Made by a program: the position numbers and the translations under genes. Under the pieces are notes generated by a model, which did not search any database, was not told the origin of the DNA, and saw only the letters and a program-made list of their open reading frames with translations. Source: Tersicoccus solisilvae (GTDB lineage: Bacteria > Actinomycetota > Actinomycetes > Actinomycetales > Micrococcaceae). From it: 64,000 nucleotides of DNA. The stretch is taken from NCBI RefSeq assembly GCF_014643255.1, contig NZ_BMJI01000005.1, positions 115,701 to 179,700 of the forward strand, read 5' to 3'. Of the stretch, positions 8,023 through 17,500 are shown one piece after another; within the stretch, counting starts at the first letter, position 1, and each line of letters begins with the position of its first letter.

Positions 8023-9414
8023 ATGACGACCACGGTGGTGTGGCTGCGGGACGACCTGCGCCTGGCGGACAACCCGGCGCTGCGGCACGCTGCGGACGAC
8101 GGCGACGTCGTCGTCCTCTACGTCCTCGATGAGGCGAGCGCGGGCGTCCGCTCACTCGGCGGCGCGGCGCGCTGGTGGCTGCATCACTCGCTCGCCGCCC
8201 TGGGCGCGGCGGTGGAGGCCGCCGGCGCCCGGCTGGTCCTGCGCCGGGGCGCCGCGATCGAGGTGGTGCCCGCCGTGATCCAGGACGCGCGCGCGGACGC
8301 CGTCGTCTGGAACCGCCGCTACGGCGGCCCCGAGCGCGAGATCGACGCGGCGGTCAAGACGTGGGCCGGCGAGCACGACGTCGAGGCGCACAGCTTCGCC
8401 GCGAACCTGCTGCACGAGCCGTGGACCATCACCACCGGCGCCGGGGAACCGTTCCAGGTGTACTCGCCCTTCCTGCGCGCGTGCCAGCGGGCCGAGGAGC
8501 CCCGCGACCCGCTGCCGGCGGTGCGCCGGCTCGCCGGCCCGGACGTGGCGTCGGACGACCTCGACGAGTGGGGTCTGCACCCGAGCGCACCGGACTGGTC
8601 CGCCGGCCTGGCCGAGGCGTGGGAGCCGGGCGAGACCGGAGCGACCCGCCGGCTCACCCAGTTCGTCGACGGGATCCTCGACGGGTACGACGCGAGCCGC
8701 GAACGGCCCGGCGTCGAGGGCACCAGCCGCCTCTCCCCCCACCTGCGGTTCGGGGAGGTCAGCCCCTTCCAGGTGCGGGCCGCCGTCGCCGGCGCGAGCC
8801 CTCGCGAGGACCGGGATGCCTTCCTCTCGGAGATCCACTGGCGCGAGTTCAACTGGCACTTGCTGTACGCGAACCCGGACCTGGCCACGGTCAATCACCG
8901 GGCGAAGTTCGACGGGATGCGGTGGCGCCGTTCCCCCGGCGACCTGCGCGCCTGGCAGCGGGGCCGCACCGGCTACCCGCTGGTCGACGCCGGGATGCGG
9001 CAGTTGTGGCAGACCGGCTGGATGCACAACCGGGTGCGGATGATCACCGCCTCGTTCCTGATCAAGAACCTGCTCATCGACTGGCGGGCCGGCGAGCAGT
9101 GGTTCTGGGACACCCTGGTGGACGCCGACGCCGCGAACAATCCGGCCAATTGGCAGTGGACGGCCGGCTCCGGGGCGGACGCGTTCCCGTACGTGCGGGT
9201 GTTCAACCCGGTCACGCAGGGCCGCAAGTTCGACGCGGACGGGTCCTACATCACCCGGTTCGTCCCCGAGCTGGCCGGGCGCGACGGATCCGCGCTGCAC
9301 GAGCCGTGGGACCACGACCCGCCGGCGGACTACCCGGAGCCGATGGTGGACCTGAGGCGGACCCGCCGCCGGGCGCTGGCCGCGTACGACGACATCGGGG
9401 CGTCCGGCCGCTGA
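8023..9414 (+). CDS. phr: deoxyribodipyrimidine photolyase, class I (CPD photolyase)
   Basis: Flavoprotein that uses blue light to split cyclobutane pyrimidine dimers. At 463 aa it has normal length. It begins TTVVWLRDDLRLADNPAL, the Rossmann antenna domain. The FAD domain holds GTSRLSPHLRFGEVSP, EIHWREFNWHL, MRQLWQTGWMHNRVRMI and the segment from WFWDTLVDAD to NNPANWQWTAGSG with the tryptophans used for FAD photoreduction. The ATG at 8023 has a -10 box 6 nt upstream. It is convergent with a membrane-protein gene, with a 73-bp palindromic repeat between them. Confidence 0.95.
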   Translation: MTTTVVWLRDDLRLADNPALRHAADDGDVVVLYVLDEASAGVRSLGGAARWWLHHSLAALGAAVEAAGARLVLRRGAAIEVVPAVIQDARADAVVWNRRYGGPEREIDAAVKTWAGEHDVEAHSFAANLLHEPWTITTGAGEPFQVYSPFLRACQRAEEPRDPLPAVRRLAGPDVASDDLDEWGLHPSAPDWSAGLAEAWEPGETGATRRLTQFVDGILDGYDASRERPGVEGTSRLSPHLRFGEVSPFQVRAAVAGASPREDRDAFLSEIHWREFNWHLLYANPDLATVNHRAKFDGMRWRRSPGDLRAWQRGRTGYPLVDAGMRQLWQTGWMHNRVRMITASFLIKNLLIDWRAGEQWFWDTLVDADAANNPANWQWTAGSGADAFPYVRVFNPVTQGRKFDADGSYITRFVPELAGRDGSALHEPWDHDPPADYPEPMVDLRRTRRRALAAYDDIGASGR

Positions 9415-9434
9415 CGCCTCCCCTCTCGTCCTCC

Positions 9435-9507
9435 CGCCAGCTCGTCAATAGACGTCGACGCAAGCGGTTGCGGCGGCCCGGATGGAACATCTATTGACGA
9501 GCTGGCG
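9435..9507. repeat. 73-bp palindromic repeat, copy 1
   Basis: Perfect 18-bp inverted repeat (9435-9452 with 9490-9507; arm CGCCAGCTCGTCAATAGA) enclosing a smaller hairpin-forming core GCAAGCGGTTGC at 9460-9471. A second copy of exactly the same length and core offset is at 60809-60881, and 54 of 73 positions agree. Both lie between convergent genes, so bidirectional termination or mRNA 3'-end protection is plausible. Confidence 0.9.
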
Positions 9508-9523
9508 CTCCTCGCCTTGGTCT

Positions 9524-10201
9524 TCAGTCGCCGGTCGCATCCCGGACGGCGATGAGCAGGTGGTCGGTCATGGTGGCGGCCCGGGACGGGTCGTCGAGCA
9601 TGGTCGCTCCCAGGCCCGTCGCGCGGCGGACCTGGTGGTGCACCGTCACCGCCGTCCGCTCCGGGGATCCGTGGCTGTCGTGCTCCGCCCGCGGCAGGTC
9701 GTCGACGAACACCAGCACCTCGGCCTCCACGATCGCGGGCGACGGCAGCTCGGGATCGGCGGGTGAGGCGACCTGGTACGTCTGGACCATGCGGATCCAC
9801 AGGGCCCCGTCGTACGCCTGGGTCCGGACGTGCGGCACCCGCATCCGTTCGATCAGCCGTCCCAGCGCCTCCTCCGCGGTGAGCGGACTCGTCCACGAGG
9901 TGACCCGGGTGTAGTACCGCGCCGCGTCGCGCATCATCCGGGCACGGGGCAGGTCCAGCGGCCGGCCGGCGTAGCGACCGGTGGCCATCCCGTCCAGGAT
10001 CCGACCGCAGAGGAACAGGACCGCGTAGGAGCCCACCATGATCAGCAGGTACCAGGGCCCGTCGGCGCCGCCGGTGGCGCGCAGGACGACGACGAGGACG
10101 AGCCCCAGGACGATGCTCAGCCCGAAGGAGATGGCAATCCGCCGTCGCCGGCTGCCGCTGATCAGGGCCATCCGCCGCGCCGCCTGCTCCAGCCAGCTCA
10201 T
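9524..10201 (-). CDS. unknown two-helix membrane protein, downstream member of a related pair
   Basis: I do not recognise this family. The 225-aa protein has a short basic N-terminus, two transmembrane helices (about residues 24-40 and 49-67, the second WYLLIMVGSYAVLFLCG), and a cytoplasmic or surface domain with SWTSPLTAEEALGRL, then beta-rich sequence (AIVEAEVLVFVDDL; TAVTVHHQVR). Its ATG overlaps the stop of the upstream gene (ATGA), so the two are translationally coupled. The neighbour has the same plan and an equivalent W-SPL-L motif, so the pair probably arose by duplication and may act as a heterodimer. Confidence 0.7.
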   Translation of the reverse strand: MSWLEQAARRMALISGSRRRRIAISFGLSIVLGLVLVVVLRATGGADGPWYLLIMVGSYAVLFLCGRILDGMATGRYAGRPLDLPRARMMRDAARYYTRVTSWTSPLTAEEALGRLIERMRVPHVRTQAYDGALWIRMVQTYQVASPADPELPSPAIVEAEVLVFVDDLPRAEHDSHGSPERTAVTVHHQVRRATGLGATMLDDPSRAATMTDHLLIAVRDATGD

Positions 10202-10869
10202 CGGTCACCGCCCGAGGTGGCGTCTGTTTCTCGCTCGACCTGCTCGGTCAGCGCCCGGGCGGCGTCGACCACGTCCCGGCCGAGCCGGGCGCGAGCGCGC
10301 ATCGCGTCCGTCAGTCGCGGTTCACCGTCCCAGTGGGCGTCGATGGTGGCGCCGCCGTCGAGGCGTGCGGTGACGACGATGAGGACGTCCGCCCGGACCT
10401 TGATCCGACGAGGCGGTGGAGCCGAACTCGGCCACGGCTCGGGTTGATGCCAGCGCCGATACCGCAGGAACATGCCGTCGGGCAGGGGCTGGACGAGGAC
10501 CGGCGTCGTGAGCGGAGGGAGGTCGGAGAGGCGGGCGAGCAGGTCGTCGACGGACAGCGGGGACGGCCACGTCTCGACGCTCCGGAACCGTCGCTCGGCG
10601 AACCGCACCAGCTCGTGGCGCGGCAGGGGCAGGAGCCGACCGAACAGCATCCCGCTGGTGAAGGAGGTCCAGATCGTGGCAAGCGAGATCAGCCCGCCGT
10701 AGCCGAGGATCGGGACGGCGATCCAGTAGAGGGGGTTCGTGCGGTCGAGCAGAGCGACGACGAGGCGACTCGTCGCGTACCAGCCCACGACCATGCCGAC
10801 GAAGATCCAATGTCGACGACGAGCGGGCAGGACGAAGAGTCGCGCGAGCCACGCGCGTACCGTCTTCAC
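10198..10869 (-). CDS. unknown two-helix membrane protein, upstream member of a related pair
   Basis: Not recognised. The 223-aa protein has two membrane helices (about residues 20-40 and 48-74), then a soluble domain with ETWPSPLSVDDLLARLSDLPP, an RYRRWHQPEPW segment and a beta-rich C-terminus (RADVLIVVTARLDG). Helix spacing, the W-SPL-(8)-L motif and the strand pattern match the downstream gene. The GTG at 10869 lies 9 bp after the thioesterase stop codon, so these three genes are probably one transcript. Confidence 0.7.
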   Translation of the reverse strand: MKTVRAWLARLFVLPARRRHWIFVGMVVGWYATSRLVVALLDRTNPLYWIAVPILGYGGLISLATIWTSFTSGMLFGRLLPLPRHELVRFAERRFRSVETWPSPLSVDDLLARLSDLPPLTTPVLVQPLPDGMFLRYRRWHQPEPWPSSAPPPRRIKVRADVLIVVTARLDGGATIDAHWDGEPRLTDAMRARARLGRDVVDAARALTEQVERETDATSGGDR

Positions 10870-10878
10870 GGCCGTAGC

Positions 10879-11868
10879 TCAGCGGGCGCCGGCGCGGGAC
10901 GCCGGCGGGTCCGCGGGCACCTGCCGGCGCAGGCGTTCCCGGACGCCGATCACGTACCGCGCGTGCTCGTCCAGCGCGGCGTCCTCCTCGGACACCGGTT
11001 CCCAGGTGCGCACCGCGACCTTGTGGTTCTGCTCGTCGAGGGCGACGAACACGATCATGCAGTGCGTCGTCAGATTCAGCTCGCCGGTCTTCGGGTCACC
11101 GGAGCGCACGTGCACGCTCAGGTGCATGCTCGTCGTGCCGGTGTGCACCAGCCGTGCGTCCACCTCGACCAGGTCGCCGATCAGCAGCGGCCGGTAGAAC
11201 CGCACGCCCCCCGCGTACGCGGCGATGGTGCGCCCGCCGTGCCAGCCGGAGGCGACGACGTGCGCGGCGTCGTCGATCCAGCGCATCACCGTCCCGCCGT
11301 GCACCTTGCCGCCCCAGTTGATGTCGGTCGGCGCGGCGAGAAACCGCAGCACGGTGCGCGGCGCGGTGCCGGCGTCGCTGTACACCTGGTCGGCCATCGA
11401 GGCCTCGATGTCGGCGCGCAGGTCGATCCGCTTCCGGGCGATCTCGTGCTGCTCCCGTTCCCAGTCGTCGACCGGCGTGAACGTCGGCACCGGGGTGGGG
11501 CGGCCGTCCGTGCCGACGGCGACGAAGATGCTCAGACACTGGGTGGCGACGGTCAAGTCCCCGGTGCGCGGATCCCCCGACGCCACCGTGGTGACGATGT
11601 GCATGCTGGACCGGCCGGTGTAGACCAACCGGCTCTGCACCTCGACGATGTCGCCGATCCGCACCGGCTGGGCGAACTTGATGTTCCCGACGTACGCGGT
11701 GACGCAGTAGGTGCCGGCCCAGCCGACCGCGCAGGCGTACCCCGACTTGTCGATCCACTCGAGCACGCGGCCCCCGTCCACGGTGCCGGTCAGGCCGGCA
11801 TCCGTGGGCGCGGCCATGAACCGCAACGTGACCTCGGGCTGTGTCCCGGCCATCCTCATCCCCCGCAT
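10879..11868 (-). CDS. acyl-CoA thioesterase with two hotdog domains
   Basis: Hydrolyses acyl-CoA to free acid and CoA. The 329-aa protein contains two tandem hotdog folds (about residues 10-150 and 175-310) carrying parallel motifs: GGRVLEWIDKSG...AYVGNIKFAQPV and GGTVMRWIDDAA...AYAGGVRFYRPL, as in the YciA/BACH-like enzymes. The start is uncertain: ATG codons at 11868, 11859 and 11853 are possible. The longer frame reaching 11931 is rejected because its start overlaps the TATGCT promoter. It heads a probable operon with the two membrane-protein genes. Confidence 0.85.
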   Translation of the reverse strand: MRGMRMAGTQPEVTLRFMAAPTDAGLTGTVDGGRVLEWIDKSGYACAVGWAGTYCVTAYVGNIKFAQPVRIGDIVEVQSRLVYTGRSSMHIVTTVASGDPRTGDLTVATQCLSIFVAVGTDGRPTPVPTFTPVDDWEREQHEIARKRIDLRADIEASMADQVYSDAGTAPRTVLRFLAAPTDINWGGKVHGGTVMRWIDDAAHVVASGWHGGRTIAAYAGGVRFYRPLLIGDLVEVDARLVHTGTTSMHLSVHVRSGDPKTGELNLTTHCMIVFVALDEQNHKVAVRTWEPVSEEDAALDEHARYVIGVRERLRRQVPADPPASRAGAR

Positions 11869-11870
11869 CC

Positions 11871-11909
11871 ACTCCACCGGTGTCACTCCACCGGTGTCAC
11901 TCCACCGGT
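11871..11909 (-). repeat. 14-bp tandem repeat in the thioesterase leader
   Basis: The unit ACTCCACCGGTGTC is repeated 2.8 times without interruption between the promoter and the start codon. Each unit contains the palindrome CACCGGTG (the last one partly), a possible operator. Confidence 0.7.
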
Positions 11910-11926
11910 ACGGCGCCCCCGCCGTC

Positions 11927-11932
11927 AGCATA
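11927..11932 (-). promoter_or_regulatory. -10 box TATGCT of the thioesterase operon
   Basis: TATGCT on the minus strand lies about 58 nt before the ATG at 11868. The predicted 5' leader would contain the 14-bp repeat. Confidence 0.4.
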
Positions 11933-11969
11933 CGGGCAGGTCAGTGCGCTGACCATGCACACCGGCGGG

Positions 11970-13013
11970 TCAGCCGGTCGGCCCGCTCCAGCCCAGCTGC
12001 GGGGCGATCGAGCCGGCGACCGCCTCGAGCACCCGCGCGTGGGCGGCCTCGCCGCCCGGAGCGGGCAGCGTGACGCTGATCGTCGTCGCCTCGGCGAGGG
12101 CGGGGTCGCGGGACAGCCCGTCGACGATCTCGTCGACCGAGCCGGCGTGGATGCGGCCGAACACCGTCGGGGCGCCACCGTGGTGCGGTCGACCGCGGTC
12201 GTCCATCCGGTCGGCGTAGAAGTCGATGAAGCCGCGGTGCGCCTCCCGGTCCGCCGCGGTCAGCAGGGGCAGCACGATCCGACCGACGCTGATGCGCGGC
12301 GCCCGCAGTGACGTGCCCGCGGCCGCCGCCGCGGCGTCCCGGGCCTGGCGGAAGGCCCGGATCTGGTCCGCCTGACCCTCCTCGAAGCTGCCGCCCGCAT
12401 CCTCGCCGTTCACGGTGGACAGCTGCAGGTCCACGCCCTGTTCCCCCGCGCGCCGGGCGCTGCGGACGCTGCCGGGGCCGTACCAGACCCGGTCGGCCAG
12501 TCCCGGCGCGTGGGGCGTCACCCGCAGTTCGGCACCGGCGGGGCGGGTCATGAACGGGCCCCGGGTGCGGGCGACCGGCTCACCGGCCAGGGCGGAGCGC
12601 AACCGTCGGATCCGTTCCTGGGCCTCGCCGTCGAAGCCGCGGTGGGTGGTGCCGAACACCTCGTCGAGGACGCCGGCGAGGGGCCCGATCCCGCCGCTCA
12701 GGCCGAGTTCCACCCGCCCGCCGCTGACCAGGTCGAGCGTGGCGGCGTCCTCGGCGACGCGGATCGGGTCCTCGTAGCGCATCGGCAGCACCCCGGTGCC
12801 GAGGTGGATCCGTGCGGTGGAGGCGGCGACCGTGGCCAGGAACGTCAGCGGCGCGGAGAGGAACGGTTCGAAGTGCCGCACCCGGACCCAGCCGGAGCCG
12901 TAGCCGAGCTGCTCCGCGTGCTGGAACTGCCGGACGCCCCGCCGGAGCGCTTCCCCGGGGTCGCCGTCGTCGTCGGGAACGAAACTGAGGAAGGCGAGCT
13001 CGCGGGCGGTCAT
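11970..13013 (-). CDS. LLM-class flavin-dependent oxidoreductase (luciferase-like)
   Basis: Member of the bacterial luciferase / F420-dependent reductase superfamily; the substrate cannot be told from sequence. The 347-aa protein has the TIM-barrel landmarks: GVRQFQHAEQLGYGSGWVRVRHF near the N-terminus, STARIHLGTGVLPMRYEDPIRVAEDAATLDLVSGGRVELGLSGG at about residues 75-120, and VDEIVDGLSRD near the C-terminus. The ATG at 13013 is chosen over a longer frame because a TACGGT -10 box ends 6 nt before it. It runs co-directionally with, and 100 bp before, the thioesterase. Confidence 0.85.
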   Translation of the reverse strand: MTARELAFLSFVPDDDGDPGEALRRGVRQFQHAEQLGYGSGWVRVRHFEPFLSAPLTFLATVAASTARIHLGTGVLPMRYEDPIRVAEDAATLDLVSGGRVELGLSGGIGPLAGVLDEVFGTTHRGFDGEAQERIRRLRSALAGEPVARTRGPFMTRPAGAELRVTPHAPGLADRVWYGPGSVRSARRAGEQGVDLQLSTVNGEDAGGSFEEGQADQIRAFRQARDAAAAAAGTSLRAPRISVGRIVLPLLTAADREAHRGFIDFYADRMDDRGRPHHGGAPTVFGRIHAGSVDEIVDGLSRDPALAEATTISVTLPAPGGEAAHARVLEAVAGSIAPQLGWSGPTG

Positions 13014-13019
13014 GCCCTC

Positions 13020-13025
13020 ACCGTA
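13020..13025 (-). promoter_or_regulatory. -10 box TACGGT of the LLM oxidoreductase gene
   Basis: Minus-strand TACGGT, six nt (GAGGGC), then ATG: the recurring leaderless arrangement of this window. Confidence 0.5.
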
Positions 13026-13065
13026 GACGGTCGGCCCGCCCGGGAACCGGACCACCGCCTCATGC

Positions 13066-13103
13066 GGAAAACACGAAGGCCCCGATCCTGACGGATCGGG
13101 GCC
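13066..13103 (-). terminator. rho-independent terminator of the initiator tRNA gene
   Basis: Perfect 11-bp stem (13078-13088 with 13093-13103, GGCCCCGATCC) and a 4-nt loop. On the minus strand it is followed by TTCGTGTTTT. It begins 9 nt after the tRNA 3' end. Confidence 0.9.
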
Positions 13104-13111
13104 TTCTCTCG

Positions 13112-13185
13112 TTGCGGGGGCGGGATTTGAACCCGCGGCCTCTGGGTTATGAGCCCAGCGAGCTACCGAACTGCTCCACCCCGCG
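13112..13185 (-). tRNA. initiator tRNA-fMet (CAU)
   Basis: A 74-nt cloverleaf on the minus strand with anticodon CAU in the loop CTCATAA. Two initiator hallmarks are visible: the first base pair is a C1-A72 mismatch (CGCGGGG against CCCCGCA), and the anticodon stem carries three G-C pairs (GGG/CCC) next to the loop. The T arm has GTTCAAAT. CCA is not encoded. It stands alone with its own terminator. Confidence 0.95.
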
Positions 13186-13230
13186 TCGCAGTAACCACTC
13201 TACCGGGACGCGGGATGGAGACCAAATCGG

Positions 13231-16218
13231 CTACTGGCTGGGGGTCGGCGACGGGGTCGCGGACGGGCTCGGCGACGCGGTCGCCCCGGTGCCCTGGCCG
13301 AGCTCGTTCTCCGCCTGGATCGCCCGGCCGAGGGCCTCCGAGACCTTCTTCTGGGCGGCCCCGTAGGCGGCGAAGTCACCCTTGGCCAGGGCCTGCTGGC
13401 CCTCCTTCACGGCGGCGTCGGCGTCGGCGAGGGCCTGTTTGAGCTGGGCCTGGACGCTCACACTGGTGCCCTGGCCCGAGGAGGAGCCCGAGCCACCGGG
13501 GGTCTTCCCGGCGTTCGCCGAGTCACCCGCGGCGGCGCCGGAGTTGCCGCCGAACAGCTGGTCCAGTGCCTCGTCGAGGGTGGGCGCGAACCCGACCTTC
13601 TCACCGAAGCCCACCAGCACCCGCTGCAGCGACGGGTAGGAGGTCTCCCCGCTGGACTGGACGTACACCGGCTGGACGTACAGCATGCCGCCGCCGACGG
13701 GCAGGGTGAGCAGGTTGCCGTTGAGCACGTTGGACGCGCCCTGCCGCAGCAGGTTCAGCGTCTGGGACACCGTCGGATCGGAGTTGAAGCGGTTCTGCAC
13801 CTGGCCGGGCCCGGGGATCGAGCCGGACTTGGGGAGGTTGAGCAGCTGCAGCTTGCCGTAGTCCGGCGATTTCACGCCCGCCTTGTTGCCGGCGTCGCCG
13901 TTCGCGGACAGGTACCCGTAGAGCACGTTGCGGGGCGTCTCCCCCGGCCGGGTCTGCGGGATGAACGACGACGTCAGGCTGAACGACGGCTGGTCCGAGC
14001 CGGGCACCTGCAGCGAGAGGTAGTAGGGCGGTTGCGGCACGGCGGTAGAGCTGGTCGGGTCGTTGGGCACCGACCAGACGTCGTTCTGCTGGTAGAAGTC
14101 CACGGCACTGGTCACGTGGTAGCTGGCGAGCAGGCCACGCTGGACCTTGAACAGGTCCTCGGGGTACCGCACGTGTGCCATCAGCTGGCCGGACATCTCG
14201 CTGTACGGCTTCAGCGTGGTCGGGAAGACCTTCTGCCAGGCCTTGAGGATCGGGTCCTGGTCGTCCCACGCGTAGAGGTCCACGGACCCGTCGTACGCGT
14301 CGACCGTGGCCTTGACCGAATTGCGGATGTAGTTGACGTTGTTCGCCGGCAGGGCGGCGACCCGCCCGTCCGCGGTCTGCGAATCGCGGGTGACGGAGTC
14401 CAGCTGCTGCTGCGTCGAGTACGGGAAGGACGAGCTGGTCGTGTACCCGTCCACGATCCACTTGACCCGGCCGTCGATGATCGCCGGGTAGGGCTTGCCG
14501 TCGACCGTCAGGTACGGCGCGAGCTTCTCGACCCGCTCCCGGGGGTCACGGTCGTAGAGGATCTGCGAGTCCGCGTTCACGGCGTCCGAGAGGAGCAGGT
14601 CGGAGGACTGGAACTTCAGGGAGTAGAGCAGCTTGTTGAAGAAGTTGCCGACGCCGGGCCCCCCGTTGCCGCTGAACGTGTTGAAGGTGTCCTCGGTCGA
14701 GCCCTGCTGCTGCGGCCGGTCCAGCTCCCGCGGGGACGAGCCCTCCGATCCGCCCACGATGGAGTACTCCGGGGAGTTCTCGCCGAAGTAGATGCGCGGC
14801 TCGTAGGTCTCGTCGTTGCCGAGCGTCCCGCTACTGGGGATCCCGGCGAGCAGGAACTCCGGCTTGCCGTCGGCGGCCACCCGGTTGCCGGCCGCGGCGA
14901 CGACGCCGTAGCCGTGGGTGTAGACGATGTGCTGGTTGTACCAGCCACTGATGTTGTCCGGCCGCAGTTCGCGGACCGCGACGACCGTGTCCTGTGTCTT
15001 GCCGTCCACCGCGTACCGGTCGACGTCGAGCAGCCCCGAGAACTGGTAGTAGGGCCGGAACTGCTCCAGCTGCGAGAACGCCGCGGAGATCAGGTTGGGG
15101 TCCAGCAGGCGGATGCTGGCGGTGGTCTGCGCGTCCTGCCGCAGCGCACCCGCGCTGGTGTTCGTGGTGGCCTTGTACTCCTGCGACTGGACCGCGTCCA
15201 GTCCGTACGCCTGCCGGGTCAGGTCGATGTTGCGCTGGATGTACGGCTGCTCGAAGGTCTGCTCGGACGGGGTGACCTGGAAGCGCTGCACCACCCACGG
15301 GTAGACGCCGCCGGCCAGGATCGCGGTGATGATCAGGCCCACGGTGCCGATCAGCGGCAGCCTCCAGCGCCCGATCACCGCGGCGACGATGAACAGCACC
15401 GCCACGATCACCGCGGCGATCGCGAGCACGGCCTTCGTGGGGATGACGGCGTTGACGTCGGTGTACAGGGCCCCGGCCACCCGGCCCGACGTGCTCTGCA
15501 GGGTGGCGTACCGGTCGAGCCAGAAGTTGACCGCCTGCAGCAGCAGGAACGCGGCCGCGACGACGGCGATGTGCACGCGCGCCGGCCGCGCGATGGCCAC
15601 CCCGCGCTCGTGCAGCCGGATCCCGCCGTACAGGTAGTGGGTCACGATGCCGAGGACCCCGGCCACGAGGACGACGCTGACCAGCAGGCCGGAGAGGAAA
15701 CCGAGGAACGGCAGCGTGTTGAGGTAGAAGCTGTAGTCCATCCCGAACTGCGGGTCGGTCTGCCCGAACGGCTCCTGGTTGAAGAACAGCAGGATCCGCT
15801 GCCACTGGGACGCCGCGGCGGTGCCCGCGAAGATGCCGAACACGATGGGCACGCCGATCATGGCCAGCCGGCGCACCGGCTCGAAGCTCGCCTGGTACCG
15901 GGCGAGGTTGTCGGGCGTGCCCTCCTCCGGCGCGTACACCGGGCGGGCCCGGTAGGCGACGGCCATGCTGGCGTACACCCCGAGCGCCATGATCAGGAAC
16001 CCGGCGAGGAAGACCCCGAGCCGGGTGAGGTTCTCCTTGAGGAACACCTCGAGGTAGCCGAGCTGGCTGTACCAGAGGACGTCGGTGTACACCTGGCTCA
16101 GCAGGACGATGGCCCCGATGATGACCGCGACGATGACGATCGTGGGAATCAGGGCGGAGCGACGCCGCCCCGATCGCGGTCTGCTCTGACGTGGCTGGGG
16201 GGTTGCTCCGAAAGTCAC
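13231..16218 (-). CDS. UPF0182 family integral membrane protein
   Basis: Large conserved actinobacterial membrane protein of unknown function. The 995-aa protein starts with a basic segment, then has about seven transmembrane helices within residues 20-330 (first [21 protein letters not shown]; each follows the UPF0182 pattern with [13 protein letters not shown] after helix 1). A large extracytoplasmic domain follows ([40 protein letters not shown]). The C-terminus has a helical Ala/Lys/Glu segment and a Ser/Pro/Thr tail. The GTG at 16218 is preceded by AAGGATCGCA. It is followed on the same strand by the tRNA and preceded by the Lon-type PDZ protease, as in mycobacteria. Confidence 0.93.
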   Translation of the reverse strand: MTFGATPQPRQSRPRSGRRRSALIPTIVIVAVIIGAIVLLSQVYTDVLWYSQLGYLEVFLKENLTRLGVFLAGFLIMALGVYASMAVAYRARPVYAPEEGTPDNLARYQASFEPVRRLAMIGVPIVFGIFAGTAAASQWQRILLFFNQEPFGQTDPQFGMDYSFYLNTLPFLGFLSGLLVSVVLVAGVLGIVTHYLYGGIRLHERGVAIARPARVHIAVVAAAFLLLQAVNFWLDRYATLQSTSGRVAGALYTDVNAVIPTKAVLAIAAVIVAVLFIVAAVIGRWRLPLIGTVGLIITAILAGGVYPWVVQRFQVTPSEQTFEQPYIQRNIDLTRQAYGLDAVQSQEYKATTNTSAGALRQDAQTTASIRLLDPNLISAAFSQLEQFRPYYQFSGLLDVDRYAVDGKTQDTVVAVRELRPDNISGWYNQHIVYTHGYGVVAAAGNRVAADGKPEFLLAGIPSSGTLGNDETYEPRIYFGENSPEYSIVGGSEGSSPRELDRPQQQGSTEDTFNTFSGNGGPGVGNFFNKLLYSLKFQSSDLLLSDAVNADSQILYDRDPRERVEKLAPYLTVDGKPYPAIIDGRVKWIVDGYTTSSSFPYSTQQQLDSVTRDSQTADGRVAALPANNVNYIRNSVKATVDAYDGSVDLYAWDDQDPILKAWQKVFPTTLKPYSEMSGQLMAHVRYPEDLFKVQRGLLASYHVTSAVDFYQQNDVWSVPNDPTSSTAVPQPPYYLSLQVPGSDQPSFSLTSSFIPQTRPGETPRNVLYGYLSANGDAGNKAGVKSPDYGKLQLLNLPKSGSIPGPGQVQNRFNSDPTVSQTLNLLRQGASNVLNGNLLTLPVGGGMLYVQPVYVQSSGETSYPSLQRVLVGFGEKVGFAPTLDEALDQLFGGNSGAAAGDSANAGKTPGGSGSSSGQGTSVSVQAQLKQALADADAAVKEGQQALAKGDFAAYGAAQKKVSEALGRAIQAENELGQGTGATASPSPSATPSPTPSQ

Positions 16219-16327
16219 TGCGATCCTTGATGTCGAGGCGACGCCGGGGTCGGGTCGTCCTGGTGCCATTCTGCCCGGGCCGCGGTCCCAGCTCCAAGCC
16301 ACGGCGGCCTCGGCCCCCGGCGGGGTC

Positions 16328-17500
16328 CTATCCGCAGCGGGGCAGCGCGCCCAGGTCGCCGCCGGCCGCCGCCGTCTCCACCGCGCGGACCGCGCCGGCG
16401 AGCGTGTCCACCCGCACCACCCGCAGGCCGTCCGGGACGTGCCCGACGACGTCGGAGCAGTTGGCCCCGGGGGCGAGGAACAGCTGCGCGCCCGCGTCCT
16501 GGGCGCCCTCCATCTTCTGGGCGATGCCGCCGATGGCGCCGACGGTCCCGTCCGCGCTGATGGTGCCGGTGCCGGCGATGTGCCGGCCACCCGCGAGCGC
16601 GCCCGGAGTGATGGTGTCGATGATGCCCAGGGCGAACATCATGCCGGCGCTGGGGCCGCCCACGTTGTCCAGGGCGATGGTGACGGAGAAGGGGAACCGG
16701 TACGTCGCGGCCAGCTGGACGCCCAGCTGCCAGGTGCCGCCCTCCCCCTGCGCCGGGGTGACGCGCTCCGTGCGGGTCGCGCCGTCGTTGCGCACGCGCA
16801 GGGCGACGGGCGAGCCCGCGGCCGCCGCCACGGCGGAGCGGACGTCCTCGATGCCGGTCACGGCGCGCCCGCCCACCGTCTCCAGCACGTCGCCGTCCCG
16901 CAGCCGGCCGGCGGCCGGGGTGCCGTCGACGACGTTTGCGACGGTCAGGGTGCGGTCGAACGCGATCTTCTCGTGGGCCAGGGCCGCGGCGACGGCCTCC
17001 TGCTGGGAGCTCGTCATGGCCGCGGAGTTGGACTGCTCCACCTGCTCCGCGGTGACGTCGGGCGGGTAGAGCAGCTCGGTCGGCACCACGGACCGGGTCG
17101 GGTCCAGCCAGGCGCCGAGCGCGTCGACCGCGTTGAGGGCGCCGTTCGGGCCGCCGTTGACGTACACGGTGGTCAGATCCAGGTTGCCGGTCGTCGGGTA
17201 GCTGGCGCGGCCGTCCACGGTGATCAGGCGGTGGCCGTCGACGGTGCCCACCGTGTTGAACGTCGGGCCCGGGGACTCGGCGACGAAGGGCGCCGGCAGG
17301 GCCAGGGCGAGGGCGGTGCACAGGACGGCGACGGTGGTGCTCGCGCCCAGCGGCGTCGGGCGCCGACGTGAACGCAGGCCGCCCAGCGCCGCGGCCAGTG
17401 GTCCGCGACGGCGGGGGTCGCCGCCGGCAGTGCCGGGGCCGACGGCGACGTCGTCCGGTCGGGCGGCCGGGCTCGCGCCGGCCCGCTGGTCGCTGCTCAC
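16328..17500 (-). CDS. membrane-anchored PDZ / Lon-type serine protease (S16)
   Basis: Secreted-side protease with a Ser-Lys dyad. The 390-aa protein has a Pro/Arg-rich cytoplasmic start, one membrane helix at about residues 47-65 ([19 protein letters not shown]), a central PDZ domain (about 155-235, [17 protein letters not shown]) and a C-terminal Lon protease domain. The catalytic serine is in [15 protein letters not shown] and the lysine in [15 protein letters not shown]. The GTG at 17500 with GAGGAT upstream is chosen; the frame is open for 86 more codons but that region is not conserved in type. It is divergent from the DUF2342 protease gene, as in mycobacteria. Confidence 0.92.
   Translation of the reverse strand: MSSDQRAGASPAARPDDVAVGPGTAGGDPRRRGPLAAALGGLRSRRRPTPLGASTTVAVLCTALALALPAPFVAESPGPTFNTVGTVDGHRLITVDGRASYPTTGNLDLTTVYVNGGPNGALNAVDALGAWLDPTRSVVPTELLYPPDVTAEQVEQSNSAAMTSSQQEAVAAALAHEKIAFDRTLTVANVVDGTPAAGRLRDGDVLETVGGRAVTGIEDVRSAVAAAAGSPVALRVRNDGATRTERVTPAQGEGGTWQLGVQLAATYRFPFSVTIALDNVGGPSAGMMFALGIIDTITPGALAGGRHIAGTGTISADGTVGAIGGIAQKMEGAQDAGAQLFLAPGANCSDVVGHVPDGLRVVRVDTLAGAVRAVETAAAGGDLGALPRCG

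Noticed and set aside
2942..8155. Very long minus-strand open frame across the protease, TPM, PspA and photolyase regions
   Set aside because: Stop codons are rare at this GC content. Only the part from 4549 down has domain structure and a ribosome-binding site; the rest is antisense to well-supported genes.
13112..13185. tRNA-Met considered as the elongator type
   Set aside because: The C1-A72 mismatch and three G-C pairs in the anticodon stem identify the initiator.
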